Shown here: piece after piece, positions 32,956-42,232 of the stretch
How the letters are laid out: every line of letters starts with the position of its first letter
Numbering within the stretch: position 1 is the first letter of the stretch
Source of the DNA: Nonomuraea harbinensis
GTDB taxonomy: Bacteria; Actinomycetota; Actinomycetes; Streptosporangiales; Streptosporangiaceae
NCBI RefSeq assembly: GCF_019396385.1
Contig: NZ_JAHKRN010000016.1
Location: 101,327 to 165,326 of the forward strand
Reading direction: 5' to 3'
Length of the DNA: 64,000 bases
Position numbers and translations under genes: made by a program
Notes under the pieces: generated by a model
What the model was told of the DNA's origin: nothing
The model's input: the letters and a program-made list of their open reading frames with translations, nothing else
Database searches by the model: none

Positions 32956-33614
32956 CCGCGCCGAACGTCACCGTCCCGGCGCGGCGGGACGTCCTGCGGC
33001 GCCGCGTCCGGCTCCTGGTCGCCGCGACCATCACGTACAACGTGATCGAAGCCGTGGTGGCCATCACCGCCGGAGCCGTCGCCTCCTCCGCCGCCCTGAT
33101 CGGCTTCGGTCTCGACTCCGTGGTGGAGGTCGCCTCCGCCGCCGCGGTGGCCTGGCAGTTCTCCGCCGCCGACCACGAGAAGCGGGAGAAGACCGCGCTG
33201 CGCGTCATCGCGATCTCGTTCTTCGCGCTGGCCGCCTACGTCACCTTCGACGCCGGGCGCGCCCTGCTCGGCGGCGGCGAGGCCGAGCACTCCACCCCCG
33301 GCCTGGTCCTGGCCGCGCTGTCGCTGGTGATCATGCCGTTCCTGTCGGCCGCGCAGCGCCGCACCGGCCGCGAGCTCGGCTCCGCCTCCGCGGTGGCCGA
33401 CTCCAAGCAGACGCTGCTGTGCACGTACCTGTCCGCCGTGCTGCTCGTGGGCCTGGCGCTCAACAGCGCCTTCGGCTGGTCCTGGGCCGACCCGATCGCC
33501 GCCCTGGTCATCGCCGCCGTCGCGGTCAAGGAAGGCCGCGACGCCTGGCGCGGCCACGCCTGCTGCGTGACCACCCAGGCCTGCGCCCCCGGCTGCTCCT
33601 GCCCGGGAGACTGA
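32952..33614 (+). CDS. Cation diffusion facilitator-like metal efflux protein
   Basis: A 220-residue CDF-type membrane protein with about six hydrophobic helices; ALIGFGLDSVVEVAS holds the conserved Asp-containing transport segment, and VADSKQTLLCTYLS and WADPIAALVIAAVAVKEGRDAW hold the second. The C-terminal cytoplasmic domain is absent and replaced by a short cysteine-rich tail, CCVTTQACAPGCSC. The GTG start overlaps the ArsR stop. It probably exports Zn, Cd or a similar ion under ArsR control. Confidence 0.9.
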   Translation: MTAPNVTVPARRDVLRRRVRLLVAATITYNVIEAVVAITAGAVASSAALIGFGLDSVVEVASAAAVAWQFSAADHEKREKTALRVIAISFFALAAYVTFDAGRALLGGGEAEHSTPGLVLAALSLVIMPFLSAAQRRTGRELGSASAVADSKQTLLCTYLSAVLLVGLALNSAFGWSWADPIAALVIAAVAVKEGRDAWRGHACCVTTQACAPGCSCPGD

Positions 33615-33615
33615 C

Positions 33616-34227
33616 ATGGCCGTCACCGCGTTGGTCATCTATCTCGCCTGGGCCCTGCTGGCGTTCGGGCTGCGCAGCTGGGTGCAGTGGCGCCGCACCG
33701 GAGACGCCGGCTTCCGCGGTGCAGCCCTCGCCCGTGGCAGCGTCCAGTGGTGGGCGAAACTCCTGTTCGTCGCCGCTCTGGCCGCCGGCGCGGCCGGGCC
33801 GACCGCAGCCCTGGCCGGCCTGCCGCCGCTGCCCGGCATCGACCAGCGGCCCCTGCAGGCGGCCGGAACAGTGCTGGCCCTGCTCGGAGTGGTGGCCACG
33901 CTGGCCGCGCAGACCTCGATGGGCGCCTCCTGGCGTATCGGCGTGGCCGAGAGCGAGACCACCGACCTGGTCACCACCGGCGCCTTCGCCCTCGCGCGCA
34001 ACCCCATCTTCACCGCCATGATCGCCACCGCTGCCGGGCTGGCCGCCATGGTCCCCAACCTGATCTCCCTGGCCGCGCTGGTTCTGGCCGTCGTGGCGAT
34101 CGAGCTGCAGGTCCGCGCCGTCGAAGAACCGTATCTCCGGCGCGTGCACGGCGCCGCCTATCTGCGGTACGCGGCGCGCGTCGGCCGCTTCCTGCCCGGC
34201 ATCGGCCGCATGCCGCACACCTCCTGA
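33616..34227 (+). CDS. Isoprenylcysteine methyltransferase-family membrane protein
   Basis: A 203-residue integral membrane protein with about five transmembrane segments and the C-terminal methyltransferase-type region (LVTTGAFALARNPIFTAM, ELQVRAVEEPYLRRVHGAAYLRYAARVGRFLP) of the ICMT/PEMT-like family. It begins 1 bp after the efflux gene stop and completes the ArsR-CDF operon. Members often accompany metal resistance genes in actinobacteria; the substrate is unknown. Confidence 0.8.
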   Translation: MAVTALVIYLAWALLAFGLRSWVQWRRTGDAGFRGAALARGSVQWWAKLLFVAALAAGAAGPTAALAGLPPLPGIDQRPLQAAGTVLALLGVVATLAAQTSMGASWRIGVAESETTDLVTTGAFALARNPIFTAMIATAAGLAAMVPNLISLAALVLAVVAIELQVRAVEEPYLRRVHGAAYLRYAARVGRFLPGIGRMPHTS

Positions 34228-34291
34228 CGACGATGGACGAGATCTCGGCGTTTCCACGTGGTCGACAGCGCCATCGCACCGGAGATCGCGA

Positions 34292-36169
34292 TCATCGAGC
34301 TGTCCACCGTTTCAGCTCGACCCTCTTCCTCGACGCGCCCGGGAACACCACGACCAGGTGCTCCTCACCCGCCTCGCCGACCCGCACGTAGACGCGGAGC
34401 CGGTAGCGGCCCTTCCCCGCGATCGCCAGGTTCGGCATCGGGGCACCCGCGCCCACCTCTCCGTCGCCCATCTCCGGCACGGTGAGCCGGCCGCTGCGGC
34501 TGACGATCGGCACCTCGTTGACCTGATCCCACCCGGCCGTCCGCCGGGGCGGCGCGGTGCGGAGGGCCTTCACGGTGAGACACAGATCGATGACGTCCTC
34601 GACGTGCCCGATGAGCACCGCGCTGCGGGCCACCCCGATGCCGGCGCTGTCGTCGTAGACCTTGTCCGTCGCCCGCTCCGCCGCCTCGCCGGCCGCCGGG
34701 TCGCCGGGATCGTGGACCAGATATCCGGCATCGCCGTCGGCGAACAGGAAGTAGGTGGCCGTGGCCTGGACGACACCCTTCGTCCGGGGCCACGGGTCGC
34801 GGCAACTCGCGTTCCTCTCGGCGAGGTAGGCGTCGCCCGCCGCCTTCTTCTCCGCGGTCGACCGCAGCAGCTCGGGATGGGTCGCGCCGATGATCTCCGG
34901 GCAGACGTAGACGAGGTCCCACGGGTCCGCGCCCCACGCGGGCCGCGCGCTCCCGGCCCGCGTCAGGATCGCCGTCTGCTCGTCGCGGTCCTTCGCACGG
35001 CACAGTGCTCGCGCGTACGAGAGGACGCCCTGGTCCGACAGGCTGTCCGGGAAGATGGGCGGAACCCCGCCGTCTCTGCTCCGCGCCAGGCACAGGAACG
35101 CGGCGTCGCGCTCCTCAGGTTTCAGGTCGCCGAAGCTGGGCCGGTCATAGCAGTCCATCGACCAGCCGGTGTGGGTGAGGTGCGCGGCCTGCTCCGGGTG
35201 GATCTGCGCGATGACCGGCAGCACGGCCACGGCCGCCACCGCGACGCGGATCGCGCGCTGCCGCGCGGGCGGAAGGTCCGCCAGGCGGTCCTCCTTGGGC
35301 ATTTCACGGGCGGTCGCCGCGATCCAGACGGTGCTGACGAGGGTCACCGCCTCCATCAGGACCGACACCGCCAGACCGTCGCCGGGGGTCGTGTCGAGGA
35401 GAATGTCGAGCGGGAGCACCAGCGCGTGGACACCCACCGACAGCCAACCGGCGGTCAGCGTGCCACGGCTCCACCGGCCGTCGCGCCACTGCCCGATGAC
35501 CGTGATGAGGATCCCCGCCACTCCGCCCAGCATCAAGATCGGTGCGACGATGCCGCCCGCGCCGAGCTCTGGGAGGTCGAGGTCGTCGAGCAGATCGTCG
35601 GTCATCACGACCAGCTCGACGGCGAACATCGCGCCGGCCGCCGCTCGCAGCATGCCGGACCGCCAGCGGATGACGAGCAGGAAGAGAACATCGATCGCGG
35701 CCCACAGCGCGAGCTGGAAGGCCGTGTCGACCGCGTCGGGGAGCAGCGCGATCGGATACCACAGCACGAGGCTGTCCGCCACCGCCAGATACAGCACCCC
35801 GCGCAGCGCCTTCTCCCGGCGGTCGAGCGGTCCCCGCGCAGGAGCCCGCAGGATCAGCCACAGGAACGCGGCCTTCACCGGGGCGGCCACGAGCAGCGCC
35901 ACGACCGTCGGGGTGTCGAACCCTTCTCGCCCGGCGAAGCCCGCATAAGCCGGCGGCGCCCATTCGACGGCCACCCAGAGCCAGGCATCACCGATCAGCA
36001 GGCCCGCGACCGTCGCCGCAAGAACCAGGCCTACTAATCCAATCCTGATAACCCGCCAGAAACCATCTGGAAGCATGGATGATCTTAGCGCGGCGCGGGT
36101 CAAGGATTGACCGCCGGAGCTGACACCCTGGCCGCCCCGGACGGTTGCTCGTCCATGCGGCACCGACAT
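34292..36169 (-). CDS. Large membrane protein of unknown function
   Basis: A protein of up to 625 residues that I do not recognise. The N-terminal half (about residues 36-320) has seven to nine hydrophobic helices. The C-terminal half (about 325-625) is likely extracytoplasmic, with paired cysteines in MDCYDRPSF, FLCLARS, RALCRAKD, VYVCPEI and ASCRDPW suggestive of disulfides. The start is uncertain: ATG 36169 gives 625 residues, while ATG 36076 gives a protein starting MLPDGFWRVIRIG; neither has a strong ribosome-binding site. Function is unknown. Confidence 0.7.
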   Translation of the reverse strand: MSVPHGRATVRGGQGVSSGGQSLTRAALRSSMLPDGFWRVIRIGLVGLVLAATVAGLLIGDAWLWVAVEWAPPAYAGFAGREGFDTPTVVALLVAAPVKAAFLWLILRAPARGPLDRREKALRGVLYLAVADSLVLWYPIALLPDAVDTAFQLALWAAIDVLFLLVIRWRSGMLRAAAGAMFAVELVVMTDDLLDDLDLPELGAGGIVAPILMLGGVAGILITVIGQWRDGRWSRGTLTAGWLSVGVHALVLPLDILLDTTPGDGLAVSVLMEAVTLVSTVWIAATAREMPKEDRLADLPPARQRAIRVAVAAVAVLPVIAQIHPEQAAHLTHTGWSMDCYDRPSFGDLKPEERDAAFLCLARSRDGGVPPIFPDSLSDQGVLSYARALCRAKDRDEQTAILTRAGSARPAWGADPWDLVYVCPEIIGATHPELLRSTAEKKAAGDAYLAERNASCRDPWPRTKGVVQATATYFLFADGDAGYLVHDPGDPAAGEAAERATDKVYDDSAGIGVARSAVLIGHVEDVIDLCLTVKALRTAPPRRTAGWDQVNEVPIVSRSGRLTVPEMGDGEVGAGAPMPNLAIAGKGRYRLRVYVRVGEAGEEHLVVVFPGASRKRVELKRWTAR

Positions 36170-36268
36170 GCGTTTCCCGGTATGCGCAGTCTTGACGGAT
36201 ATCCCTTCGCAAGAGATCCTTACGAAGCGATCAACGAATTGTCATGACAATAGTTACGGGGAGGCATC

Positions 36269-37438
36269 GTGCGTTCAAGGAAACGGCACTTATGGGTGGC
36301 CGCGGCCACCGCTTGTCTGATGGCAATCAGCACGCCCGCATATTCGGCCGACACACACGCTTCGGCCGAAGACCTCGAAACCGCCGCACTGATGTACCTC
36401 AAATCGCGAGTCGCCCAACTGACCGGCGACTCGCGGGGCACCGCACTCCATGCGACGCCGGCGAGCGAGCAGGTCAAGGAGACGCTCCGAGCCGACTCCG
36501 CCGCGATCGACGTACGCCGCGAGAAGTTGAGATCAGCCAACGGCGGGCACAGCCGGGGCGAGGTCACCGTCTCCGACATGCAGATATCGACCAGCGGCAA
36601 GACCGCGACGGTCAAGCTGACCGAGAACACCACGTTGTTCTACGCCCGCACGACGCCAGGCAGTCCGGAGGCCGAGCAGTACCAACTGCGTCACACCCTG
36701 ACGTACACCCTGGAGGGAAGCCAGTGGGTGCTCAGCCATGACGCGCCGGATATCCGCGTGGGAGACCTCGCCCCCGACACCTACCCGAGCACCGCAGGAA
36801 CCGTACCGTCCAAAGCCGTTCCATCCAGTAAGAAGCTCAGCAGCACATCCCGGCCACGGACGACGTCCCAGGGCACGGTGCCCGACAAATCGTCTCCCAC
36901 CTATCGTGCTCCCGGTAACTCCACACTCGCCTACGACTACGGCGCGATGACGAGATACGCCCTCCAATACTGGAGCAACTACAACCCGAACTACCGGACC
37001 TACGGCGGTGAAGGCGGCGACTGCACCAACTTCCTGTCGCAGATAGTCAAGGCCGGAGGCTGGGCGGGGACGGGCTCCTGGCCAGGCGAGAACCGGACCC
37101 TCCCCGACCAGTGGTACTACGGGCACGAAGGGAACTGGACCACCACCTACACCTGGGCAGCGGCAGAGAACTGGTACTGGTTCGCCAGCCCCTTCAATTC
37201 CGGCCGGACAGAGCCGCTCGACTACATCTGGGAAATGGGCGTCAGCGACGTCCTGCAAATCGACTTCGACCGGAACGACAACATCAGCCACTCCATGTTC
37301 GTCACCGGCCGCGACGGTTCAGGACAGAACGCCGACGAACTGTACATGACCTACCACAGCACCAATACTCTGAATAAGAGACTGAGCAGTATCATCGCGG
37401 CGACCCCCGATGCATGGTTCTACGCACATCGGACGTGA
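36269..37438 (+). CDS. Secreted protein with putative amidase (Amidase_6-like) domain
   Basis: A 389-residue secreted protein. It has a signal peptide (residues 1-27, ending AYSA), an NTF2-like or linker-type region to about 190, a Ser/Thr/Pro-rich linker, then a C-terminal amidase domain with YGGEGGDCTNFLSQIVKAGGW (probable catalytic Cys) and NISHSMFVTGRDGSG (catalytic His). The GTG start has GGGGAGG upstream. Domains of this type are papain-like and proposed to cut peptides or cell-wall material; the substrate here is unknown. A small lipoprotein gene follows 10 bp later. Confidence 0.8.
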   Translation: MRSRKRHLWVAAATACLMAISTPAYSADTHASAEDLETAALMYLKSRVAQLTGDSRGTALHATPASEQVKETLRADSAAIDVRREKLRSANGGHSRGEVTVSDMQISTSGKTATVKLTENTTLFYARTTPGSPEAEQYQLRHTLTYTLEGSQWVLSHDAPDIRVGDLAPDTYPSTAGTVPSKAVPSSKKLSSTSRPRTTSQGTVPDKSSPTYRAPGNSTLAYDYGAMTRYALQYWSNYNPNYRTYGGEGGDCTNFLSQIVKAGGWAGTGSWPGENRTLPDQWYYGHEGNWTTTYTWAAAENWYWFASPFNSGRTEPLDYIWEMGVSDVLQIDFDRNDNISHSMFVTGRDGSGQNADELYMTYHSTNTLNKRLSSIIAATPDAWFYAHRT

Positions 37439-37448
37439 CACGGCAGAC

Positions 37449-37886
37449 ATGAGCATCATCTCGGACATCCGGCGGAGGCTCGTCCTGGCCTTCGCCGGAT
37501 GCGCGCTGCTCCTCGGGTGCGGCATCACGGAGGCGCCCGGAGGAGCCGCCAGCCCCCGGGCCGCGGTGGACGCCTACGTGCTCGGGCTGAACCAGCACGA
37601 CGCGCAGCGGCTCGCCCTGCTGGCCCCGATCGGGAACGACCCGGCAGCCGACATCCAGCGGCGGCTGGAGATGCACGGCGGCCGGCAGATCCGGCTTGAG
37701 AACGTCGACATCAGCAGCGAGATCTCGCCGGAGGTGGCGACCGCCCGGCTCGTCGGACGCGGCACCTCCGGGCGGTATCAAGAGACCCTGGTGCTCACCC
37801 GCCAGGATCAGCGCTGGTATGTCGCCTTGGGATCGCATCCTCAACCGGCGAAGACCTCGGCCTCGACGGCCCGCCCTTCAGGCTGA
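37449..37886 (+). CDS. Small lipoprotein with NTF2-like domain
   Basis: A 145-residue predicted lipoprotein: a hydrophobic N-terminus with lipobox LLLGC, then about 110 residues that look like an NTF2-like fold (ASPRAAVDAYVLGLNQHDAQRLALLAP...VATARLVGRG...TLVLTRQDQRWYVAL). The ATG at 37449 is chosen for the signal sequence. It is likely cotranscribed with the amidase-like gene and may be a small extracytoplasmic partner. Confidence 0.7.
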   Translation: MSIISDIRRRLVLAFAGCALLLGCGITEAPGGAASPRAAVDAYVLGLNQHDAQRLALLAPIGNDPAADIQRRLEMHGGRQIRLENVDISSEISPEVATARLVGRGTSGRYQETLVLTRQDQRWYVALGSHPQPAKTSASTARPSG

Positions 37887-38017
37887 GGTACGTCCGGGTC
37901 TTGCCGTGTGGTGTGTCCTCATCCGGCAGGGGGAAGTCGGTGTTCGCGGAGATGGCGACGGGCGTGGTCGTCCCGAACGGCCGAGAAGCGCGTCGTCCAT
38001 GCCCCGACGTTGATGAA

Positions 38018-39148
38018 TCAAGTGGTGATCCGGGTCATCTGCCGAAGTTCCCCTCGGGTCGACTCGCAGTCCATCGCCCGCAGCCGGGCCAGCACCGGTC
38101 CGGCGTCCGCGTTGAATCGCAGCTCCTCCGGGCAGCCCTCGACGATCCGCCACAGCAGCGCCATGGCCGCGCCCGAGTCGCCGTCCATCGCGTGCGCGGT
38201 GGCCACGGCCAGCAGGTGCCGCGCCTGGCGGTCCCTGTCGGGGAGGCGGTCGGCGTCGACGCCCGCGGCAAGGCGGATCGCCTGCGCGCACCGGCCCATC
38301 CGGACCGCGACCGCGACTCGGTGCAGGTCCACCTCCAGTGCGAACTCCGTGCCCAGCCGGTCGCCGATCCTACGGGCGTGGTTCAGCAGCTCCTCGGCCC
38401 GCAGCACGTCGCTCTCCTCGGCGGCGGCGAGCGCGGCCGTCAGATAACAGAGCCCGGTGACCTCCAGCGACTCGGGCCGCTCGTCGATCACCGCCAGGCA
38501 CAGCCAGCGCGCGTCGGCGTACCGGCCGAGCGAGACGAGCACGCCCGCCACCTCAGCCTTCGTGATCGCCGAACCCGCCGAGGAGGCCACCGCGCGATCG
38601 GCGGCGACCAGGGCCAGCGCGTGCTGGCCGCAGCTTCGCAGCAGCGCCGCGAACAGCCGGTACACCTGGGTGAGGCCGGCCGTACCGGCTTCCCGGTCCG
38701 CGCCGGTGGCGCCTCTGGCCGACAGGTCGGCCATCGACAGCAGCGGCGGCAGGCGGCGCCGCGTCTCGGTGTAGCGGTGGGGCGAGCGCTGCCAGATCTC
38801 CCACGCCGTCATCACGTGGTGCTGCACCCGCAGCACGCTCTCGGTCGCCTCGCCGGTGAACCGGCCGGGCAGCAGCAGCGCGTTCCCGACCTCGTCGGAT
38901 TCGCCGTGCTCGCAGGCGGGCGGGAGTTTCGTCCGGCCGCCGACGAACTCGGAGAGATCCTCGACGCGGAGCACTTCGGCGATCCGCATGATGGTCGACA
39001 GCCGATCCAGGGGTTTCACCCCGTTCTCGACCAGGCGGAGCCATTCCTCGCTGCAGCCGACCAGGTCGGCCAGAATTCTCCGGGTAAGGCCGCGCGAACG
39101 GCGCCTGGCCATGATCCGCGCGCCGTCAACCAGGAAATCGCCGACCAT
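38018..39148 (-). CDS. XRE-family regulator with TPR-like C-terminal domain
   Basis: A 376-residue actinobacterial regulator. The N-terminal helix-turn-helix is RGLTRRILADLVGCSEEWLRLVENG, and the remaining roughly 300 residues are helical repeats (VYRLFAALLRSCGQHALALVAADRAV, KAEVAGVLVSLGRYADARWLCLAVI and so on) of the TPR type that often bind small peptides or partner proteins. It diverges from the desulfurase-methyltransferase fusion gene with a 184-bp gap and may regulate it. Confidence 0.8.
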   Translation of the reverse strand: MVGDFLVDGARIMARRRSRGLTRRILADLVGCSEEWLRLVENGVKPLDRLSTIMRIAEVLRVEDLSEFVGGRTKLPPACEHGESDEVGNALLLPGRFTGEATESVLRVQHHVMTAWEIWQRSPHRYTETRRRLPPLLSMADLSARGATGADREAGTAGLTQVYRLFAALLRSCGQHALALVAADRAVASSAGSAITKAEVAGVLVSLGRYADARWLCLAVIDERPESLEVTGLCYLTAALAAAEESDVLRAEELLNHARRIGDRLGTEFALEVDLHRVAVAVRMGRCAQAIRLAAGVDADRLPDRDRQARHLLAVATAHAMDGDSGAAMALLWRIVEGCPEELRFNADAGPVLARLRAMDCESTRGELRQMTRITT

Positions 39149-39332
39149 GCCGCCACATTAAGTGAGGAACTCGAGGCCCTCGGTGGCCGGAAATGACGGC
39201 AACTCCTTGCCGCTCGACCTTCGTGAAATGTGGGTTACGCTGAAGGGTTCGCCACGAAGCAACTCCAGTTGGATCTATCCGGTCGGGCTCCGCCGACAAT
39301 GCCGCTACACCATTCGGCAGGAGGAGACCACG

Positions 39333-41369
39333 ATGGCGATCGACGTCGAGTCGATTCGGAAGGAATTCCCGTTCTTCGAAACCGCCCTTGACGGTTCCCG
39401 CCCACCCGTGTACCTCGACAGCGCCGCCACCACGCAGAAACCCGCCTCTGTCCTGGGCGCGTTGAACCACTACTACATCCGCACCAATGCGAATGTGCAC
39501 CGTGGCGTGTACCGGCTGGCCGTACAGGCGACCGACCTGTACGAAGGGGCGCGAAGCAAGATCGCCGCGTTCGTGCGCGCACCGCGAGCCGAGGAGATCG
39601 TGTTCACCAAGAACGCGACCGAGGCCGTCAACCTGCTGGCCAACTCGTTCATCTGGGCGGACGGACGGCTCCGCGTCGGTCCCGGCGACGAGATCGTCCT
39701 GACCGAGATGGAGCACCACTCCAACCTGATCCCCTGGCGGCTGCTGGCCGAGCGGGTGGGTGCGAAGGTCAGATATCTCGGCATCACCGACGACGGCCGC
39801 CTGGACCTCTCCGACCTGAGCGAGAAGCTCAACGAACGGACCAAGGTCGTCACGGTCGTGCACGCGTCGAACATTCTGGGCACGGTGAACCCGGTCGCAA
39901 CGATCGCCGCCCGCGCGCATGAGGTCGGCGCCCTGATGGTCGTCGACGCGGCCCAGTCGGTCCCGCACCTCGGCATCGACGTCACCGCGCTGGGAGCCGA
40001 CTTCGTCACGTTCTCCGGCCACAAGATGTGCGGCCCGACCGGAATCGGCGCCTTGTGGGGCAGGTACGAACTTCTGGAAGAGCTCCCGCCCTTCCTCGGC
40101 GGCGGCGAGATGATCGAGCACGTCGCGGTGGACGCCATGCACTACGCCGCGCCCCCGCTCAAGTTCGAGGCCGGCACACCCCCGGTCGCGCAGGCCGTCG
40201 GCCTTGGCGCCGCCTGCGACTTCCTGAGCAACATCGGCATGGACGCGATCGCCGCCCATGACCAGGCCCTGATCGAGTACGCCCTGGACCGGCTCGGCGA
40301 CGTTTCCGGCATCCGCTTCATCGGCCCGACCGACACCGCGAACCGGCTGCCGCTCCTGTCGTTCGTGGTGGACAGCATCCCGCTCCAGCGCATGCGCGCG
40401 AGTCTGGACGAGGCGGGCATCGCCGTCCGGTCCGGCAACCACTGCGCGCAGCTCGCGTGCAGCCGATTCGGCGTCCCCGCCGCGATCCGGGCCTCGTTCT
40501 ACCTGTACAACTCCCCGGACGAGGTCGACATCCTCGCCGAGACCCTCGAAACGGCCACGAGGTCCCGGGCCGCCGTGACCGCGGACACCTCCTTCGACGT
40601 CAGCCTGGTACGGCAGTACCAGGACATCCTGCTCCCGTCGATCTTCCAGCCGTGGGCGGAGTACATGGTCGAGGCGCTGGCGCCGGCCCCCGGCACCAAG
40701 GCGCTCGACGTCGGCACCGGCCCCGGCACTGTCGCCAGGGTGCTGGCCAAGGCGGTCGGCCCCACCGGCGCCGTGGTCGGCACCGACCTCAACCCCGCCA
40801 TGCTCGCCCTCGCCGCTGAACTGCCTGCCCTCGACGGCGCCCCCATCCAGTACGTGGAGTGCGGTGCCACCCCGCTGCACGTCTCCGACCAAGCGTTCGA
40901 CCTGATCACCATGCAGCAGGTCCTGCAGTTCGTTCCCGATCGCGGCGCGGCGCTGGCCGAGATGCGGCGGGCCGCCCGCCCCGGCGCGCGGATCGCCATC
41001 GCCACGTGGCAGCCGCTGCACCGCAACCCCCTCTTCCGCGCCCTGCACGACGCCGTCGCCACCGTCCTCGGCCCCGACAAGGCGGGCCTCTTCGAGGAAC
41101 CGTGGTCCCTGCCCGGGATCGAGGTCGCCATGCTGGCGAAGGAGGCCGGTTTCGTGGACATCGAACTCCGCGAATGGACGCTGCCGGCCACCCTTCCCGG
41201 GGGGCCTGACGCGATCTGCTGCCTGTTCGACTTCTCCGCGGTCAGCCCGTACATCGGTTCGCGTCGCGCCGACCTCGCGGCCGCTGTACGCGCGAATCTG
41301 GCGCACTGCACGGATGAGACCGGCGTCCACTCGGAGACCGCGGTGACCCTGGTGACCGCCCGAGCCTGA
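39333..41369 (+). CDS. Cysteine desulfurase (SufS-like) fused to a SAM-dependent methyltransferase
   Basis: A 678-residue two-domain enzyme. Residues 1-405 are a class V, SufS/CsdA-type cysteine (or selenocysteine) desulfurase. The PLP lysine is K231 in FSGHKMCGPTG, and the catalytic cysteine is C371 in RSGNHCAQLACSRFGVPAAIRASFYLYN. Residues about 425-678 are a class I methyltransferase with motif I ALDVGTGPGT (457-466), TDLNPAML and a downstream PDRGAALAEMRRAARPGARI. A strong AGGAGGAG site precedes ATG 39333, so the upstream reading is not used. Both halves look intact. The fusion suggests that persulfide sulfur (or selenium) is delivered and methylated, but the acceptor is unknown. It diverges from an XRE-TPR regulator. 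Confidence 0.88.
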   Translation: MAIDVESIRKEFPFFETALDGSRPPVYLDSAATTQKPASVLGALNHYYIRTNANVHRGVYRLAVQATDLYEGARSKIAAFVRAPRAEEIVFTKNATEAVNLLANSFIWADGRLRVGPGDEIVLTEMEHHSNLIPWRLLAERVGAKVRYLGITDDGRLDLSDLSEKLNERTKVVTVVHASNILGTVNPVATIAARAHEVGALMVVDAAQSVPHLGIDVTALGADFVTFSGHKMCGPTGIGALWGRYELLEELPPFLGGGEMIEHVAVDAMHYAAPPLKFEAGTPPVAQAVGLGAACDFLSNIGMDAIAAHDQALIEYALDRLGDVSGIRFIGPTDTANRLPLLSFVVDSIPLQRMRASLDEAGIAVRSGNHCAQLACSRFGVPAAIRASFYLYNSPDEVDILAETLETATRSRAAVTADTSFDVSLVRQYQDILLPSIFQPWAEYMVEALAPAPGTKALDVGTGPGTVARVLAKAVGPTGAVVGTDLNPAMLALAAELPALDGAPIQYVECGATPLHVSDQAFDLITMQQVLQFVPDRGAALAEMRRAARPGARIAIATWQPLHRNPLFRALHDAVATVLGPDKAGLFEEPWSLPGIEVAMLAKEAGFVDIELREWTLPATLPGGPDAICCLFDFSAVSPYIGSRRADLAAAVRANLAHCTDETGVHSETAVTLVTARA

Positions 41370-41471
41370 CCGCCGCTCTTCCCCGAGGGCCACTTCCCGC
41401 CGGGGGTGGCCTTTCGGCGCCCCAGTTCATGAGTTCGCCCGTGCCCGACCCAACGGCCCAGATCGGCTCTT

Positions 41472-41630
41472 GTGTCAGCGCATCTCCTGTATCTGATCGT
41501 GGTCCGGGTATTCGGCTGGTTGGTCATCCTGGACCGAAGCGAGGCGGCCATGGACGCCGAGATCATGGTGGTCCGGCATGAGGTGGCGGTACTGCGGCGT
41601 CAGATCGTCGTGCGGAACCGGACTGGGCCG
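41472..41630 (+). pseudogene. 5' fragment of an integrase-type transposase
   Basis: The encoded LLYLIVVRVFGWLVILDRSEAA... and AEIMVVRHEVAVLRRQIVV match the N-terminus of actinomycete rve-domain transposases (usually DAEILVLRHEVAVLRRQ). The match stops near 41630 without the catalytic domain. A remnant abutting the truncated MFS gene. Confidence 0.7.
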
Positions 41631-41639
41631 ATCGAGCGA

Positions 41640-41813
41640 CTCTGGCACGAGCACGGACAGCAGGGCCGGTCCGAGCCCGAAGCGATCCTGCAACGTCGGC
41701 AGCAGGGTTCCGAGCATCGCGGTGATCGCGTCATTGACGAAATGAACTCCGGCGAGGAAAACGGCCAGCGACGTCCCGCCGGGGACGCCTGGCTTGCGGA
41801 TCATGTGCGGCAT
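41640..41813 (-). pseudogene. 5' fragment of an MFS transporter
   Basis: Reading leftward from ATG 41813 gives SLAVFLAGVHFVNDAITAMLGTLLPTLQDRFGL, the start of an MFS drug-efflux protein of the fosmidomycin-resistance type, then homology ends at the transposase remnant. Only about 58 codons remain, so it is non-functional. Its promoter side faces the CsoR box, so the intact gene may have been copper-regulated. Confidence 0.65.
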
Positions 41814-41870
41814 GCGGACTCCTTCAATCGTGTACGGCCGCCGGCAAGGGCCACCCGCGAATGGCAGAAA

Positions 41871-41890
41871 TACCATAGGGGGGTATGGTG
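41871..41890. promoter_or_regulatory. CsoR operator
   Basis: ATACCATAGGGGGGTATGGT contains the inverted repeat ACCATA-GGGGG-TATGGT, matching the G-tract type of CsoR site known from actinobacteria. It lies 35 bp before the csoR start and is expected to mediate copper-relieved autorepression. Confidence 0.8.
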
Positions 41891-41924
41891 TTATTTCGAA
41901 CAACCGAACCAGAGGGGAGCGGAC

Positions 41925-42206
41925 ATGGCCGGATACAGCCACAGCAAGCAGAACCATGCGATGCGCCTGCGCCGTATCGAGGGGCAAGTCCGCGGCCTGC
42001 AGCGCATGGTCGAGGACGACAAGTACTGCATCGACATCCTGACGCAGGTGTCGGCAGCGGCCAGCGCGCTGAAGTCGTTCTCCCTGGCGCTGCTCGAAGA
42101 GCACCTGGCCCACTGCGTCGCCGAGGCCACGCAGAAGGGCGGGCCCGAGGCGGAGGCCAAGGTCAAGGAGGCCTCCGACGCCATCGCACGGCTTGTTCGT
42201 TCCTGA
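41925..42206 (+). CDS. csoR: Copper-sensing transcriptional repressor CsoR
   Basis: A 93-residue all-helical repressor of the CsoR/RcnR family. The Cu(I) ligands fit the C-H-C pattern: C35 (KYCIDIL), H60 and C64 (EEHLAHC). AGAGGGGAG precedes ATG 41925; a longer reading through the transposase remnant is discarded. It is followed 26 bp later by a copper-chaperone gene. Binding sites are visible upstream of itself and at 44357. Confidence 0.92.
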   Translation: MAGYSHSKQNHAMRLRRIEGQVRGLQRMVEDDKYCIDILTQVSAAASALKSFSLALLEEHLAHCVAEATQKGGPEAEAKVKEASDAIARLVRS

Positions 42207-42232
42207 CCGACCGGATTGAAAGGGAGATCGAT

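Noticed and set aside
37887..38017. A small gene or DUF397-type partner next to the XRE-TPR regulator at 38018
   Set aside because: Short readings exist on the leftward strand, but none shows family residues or a ribosome-binding site.
41472..42206. CsoR with a 150-residue N-terminal extension
   Set aside because: The extension is a transposase remnant plus antisense MFS sequence. A strong ribosome-binding site and the CsoR operator place the start at 41925.
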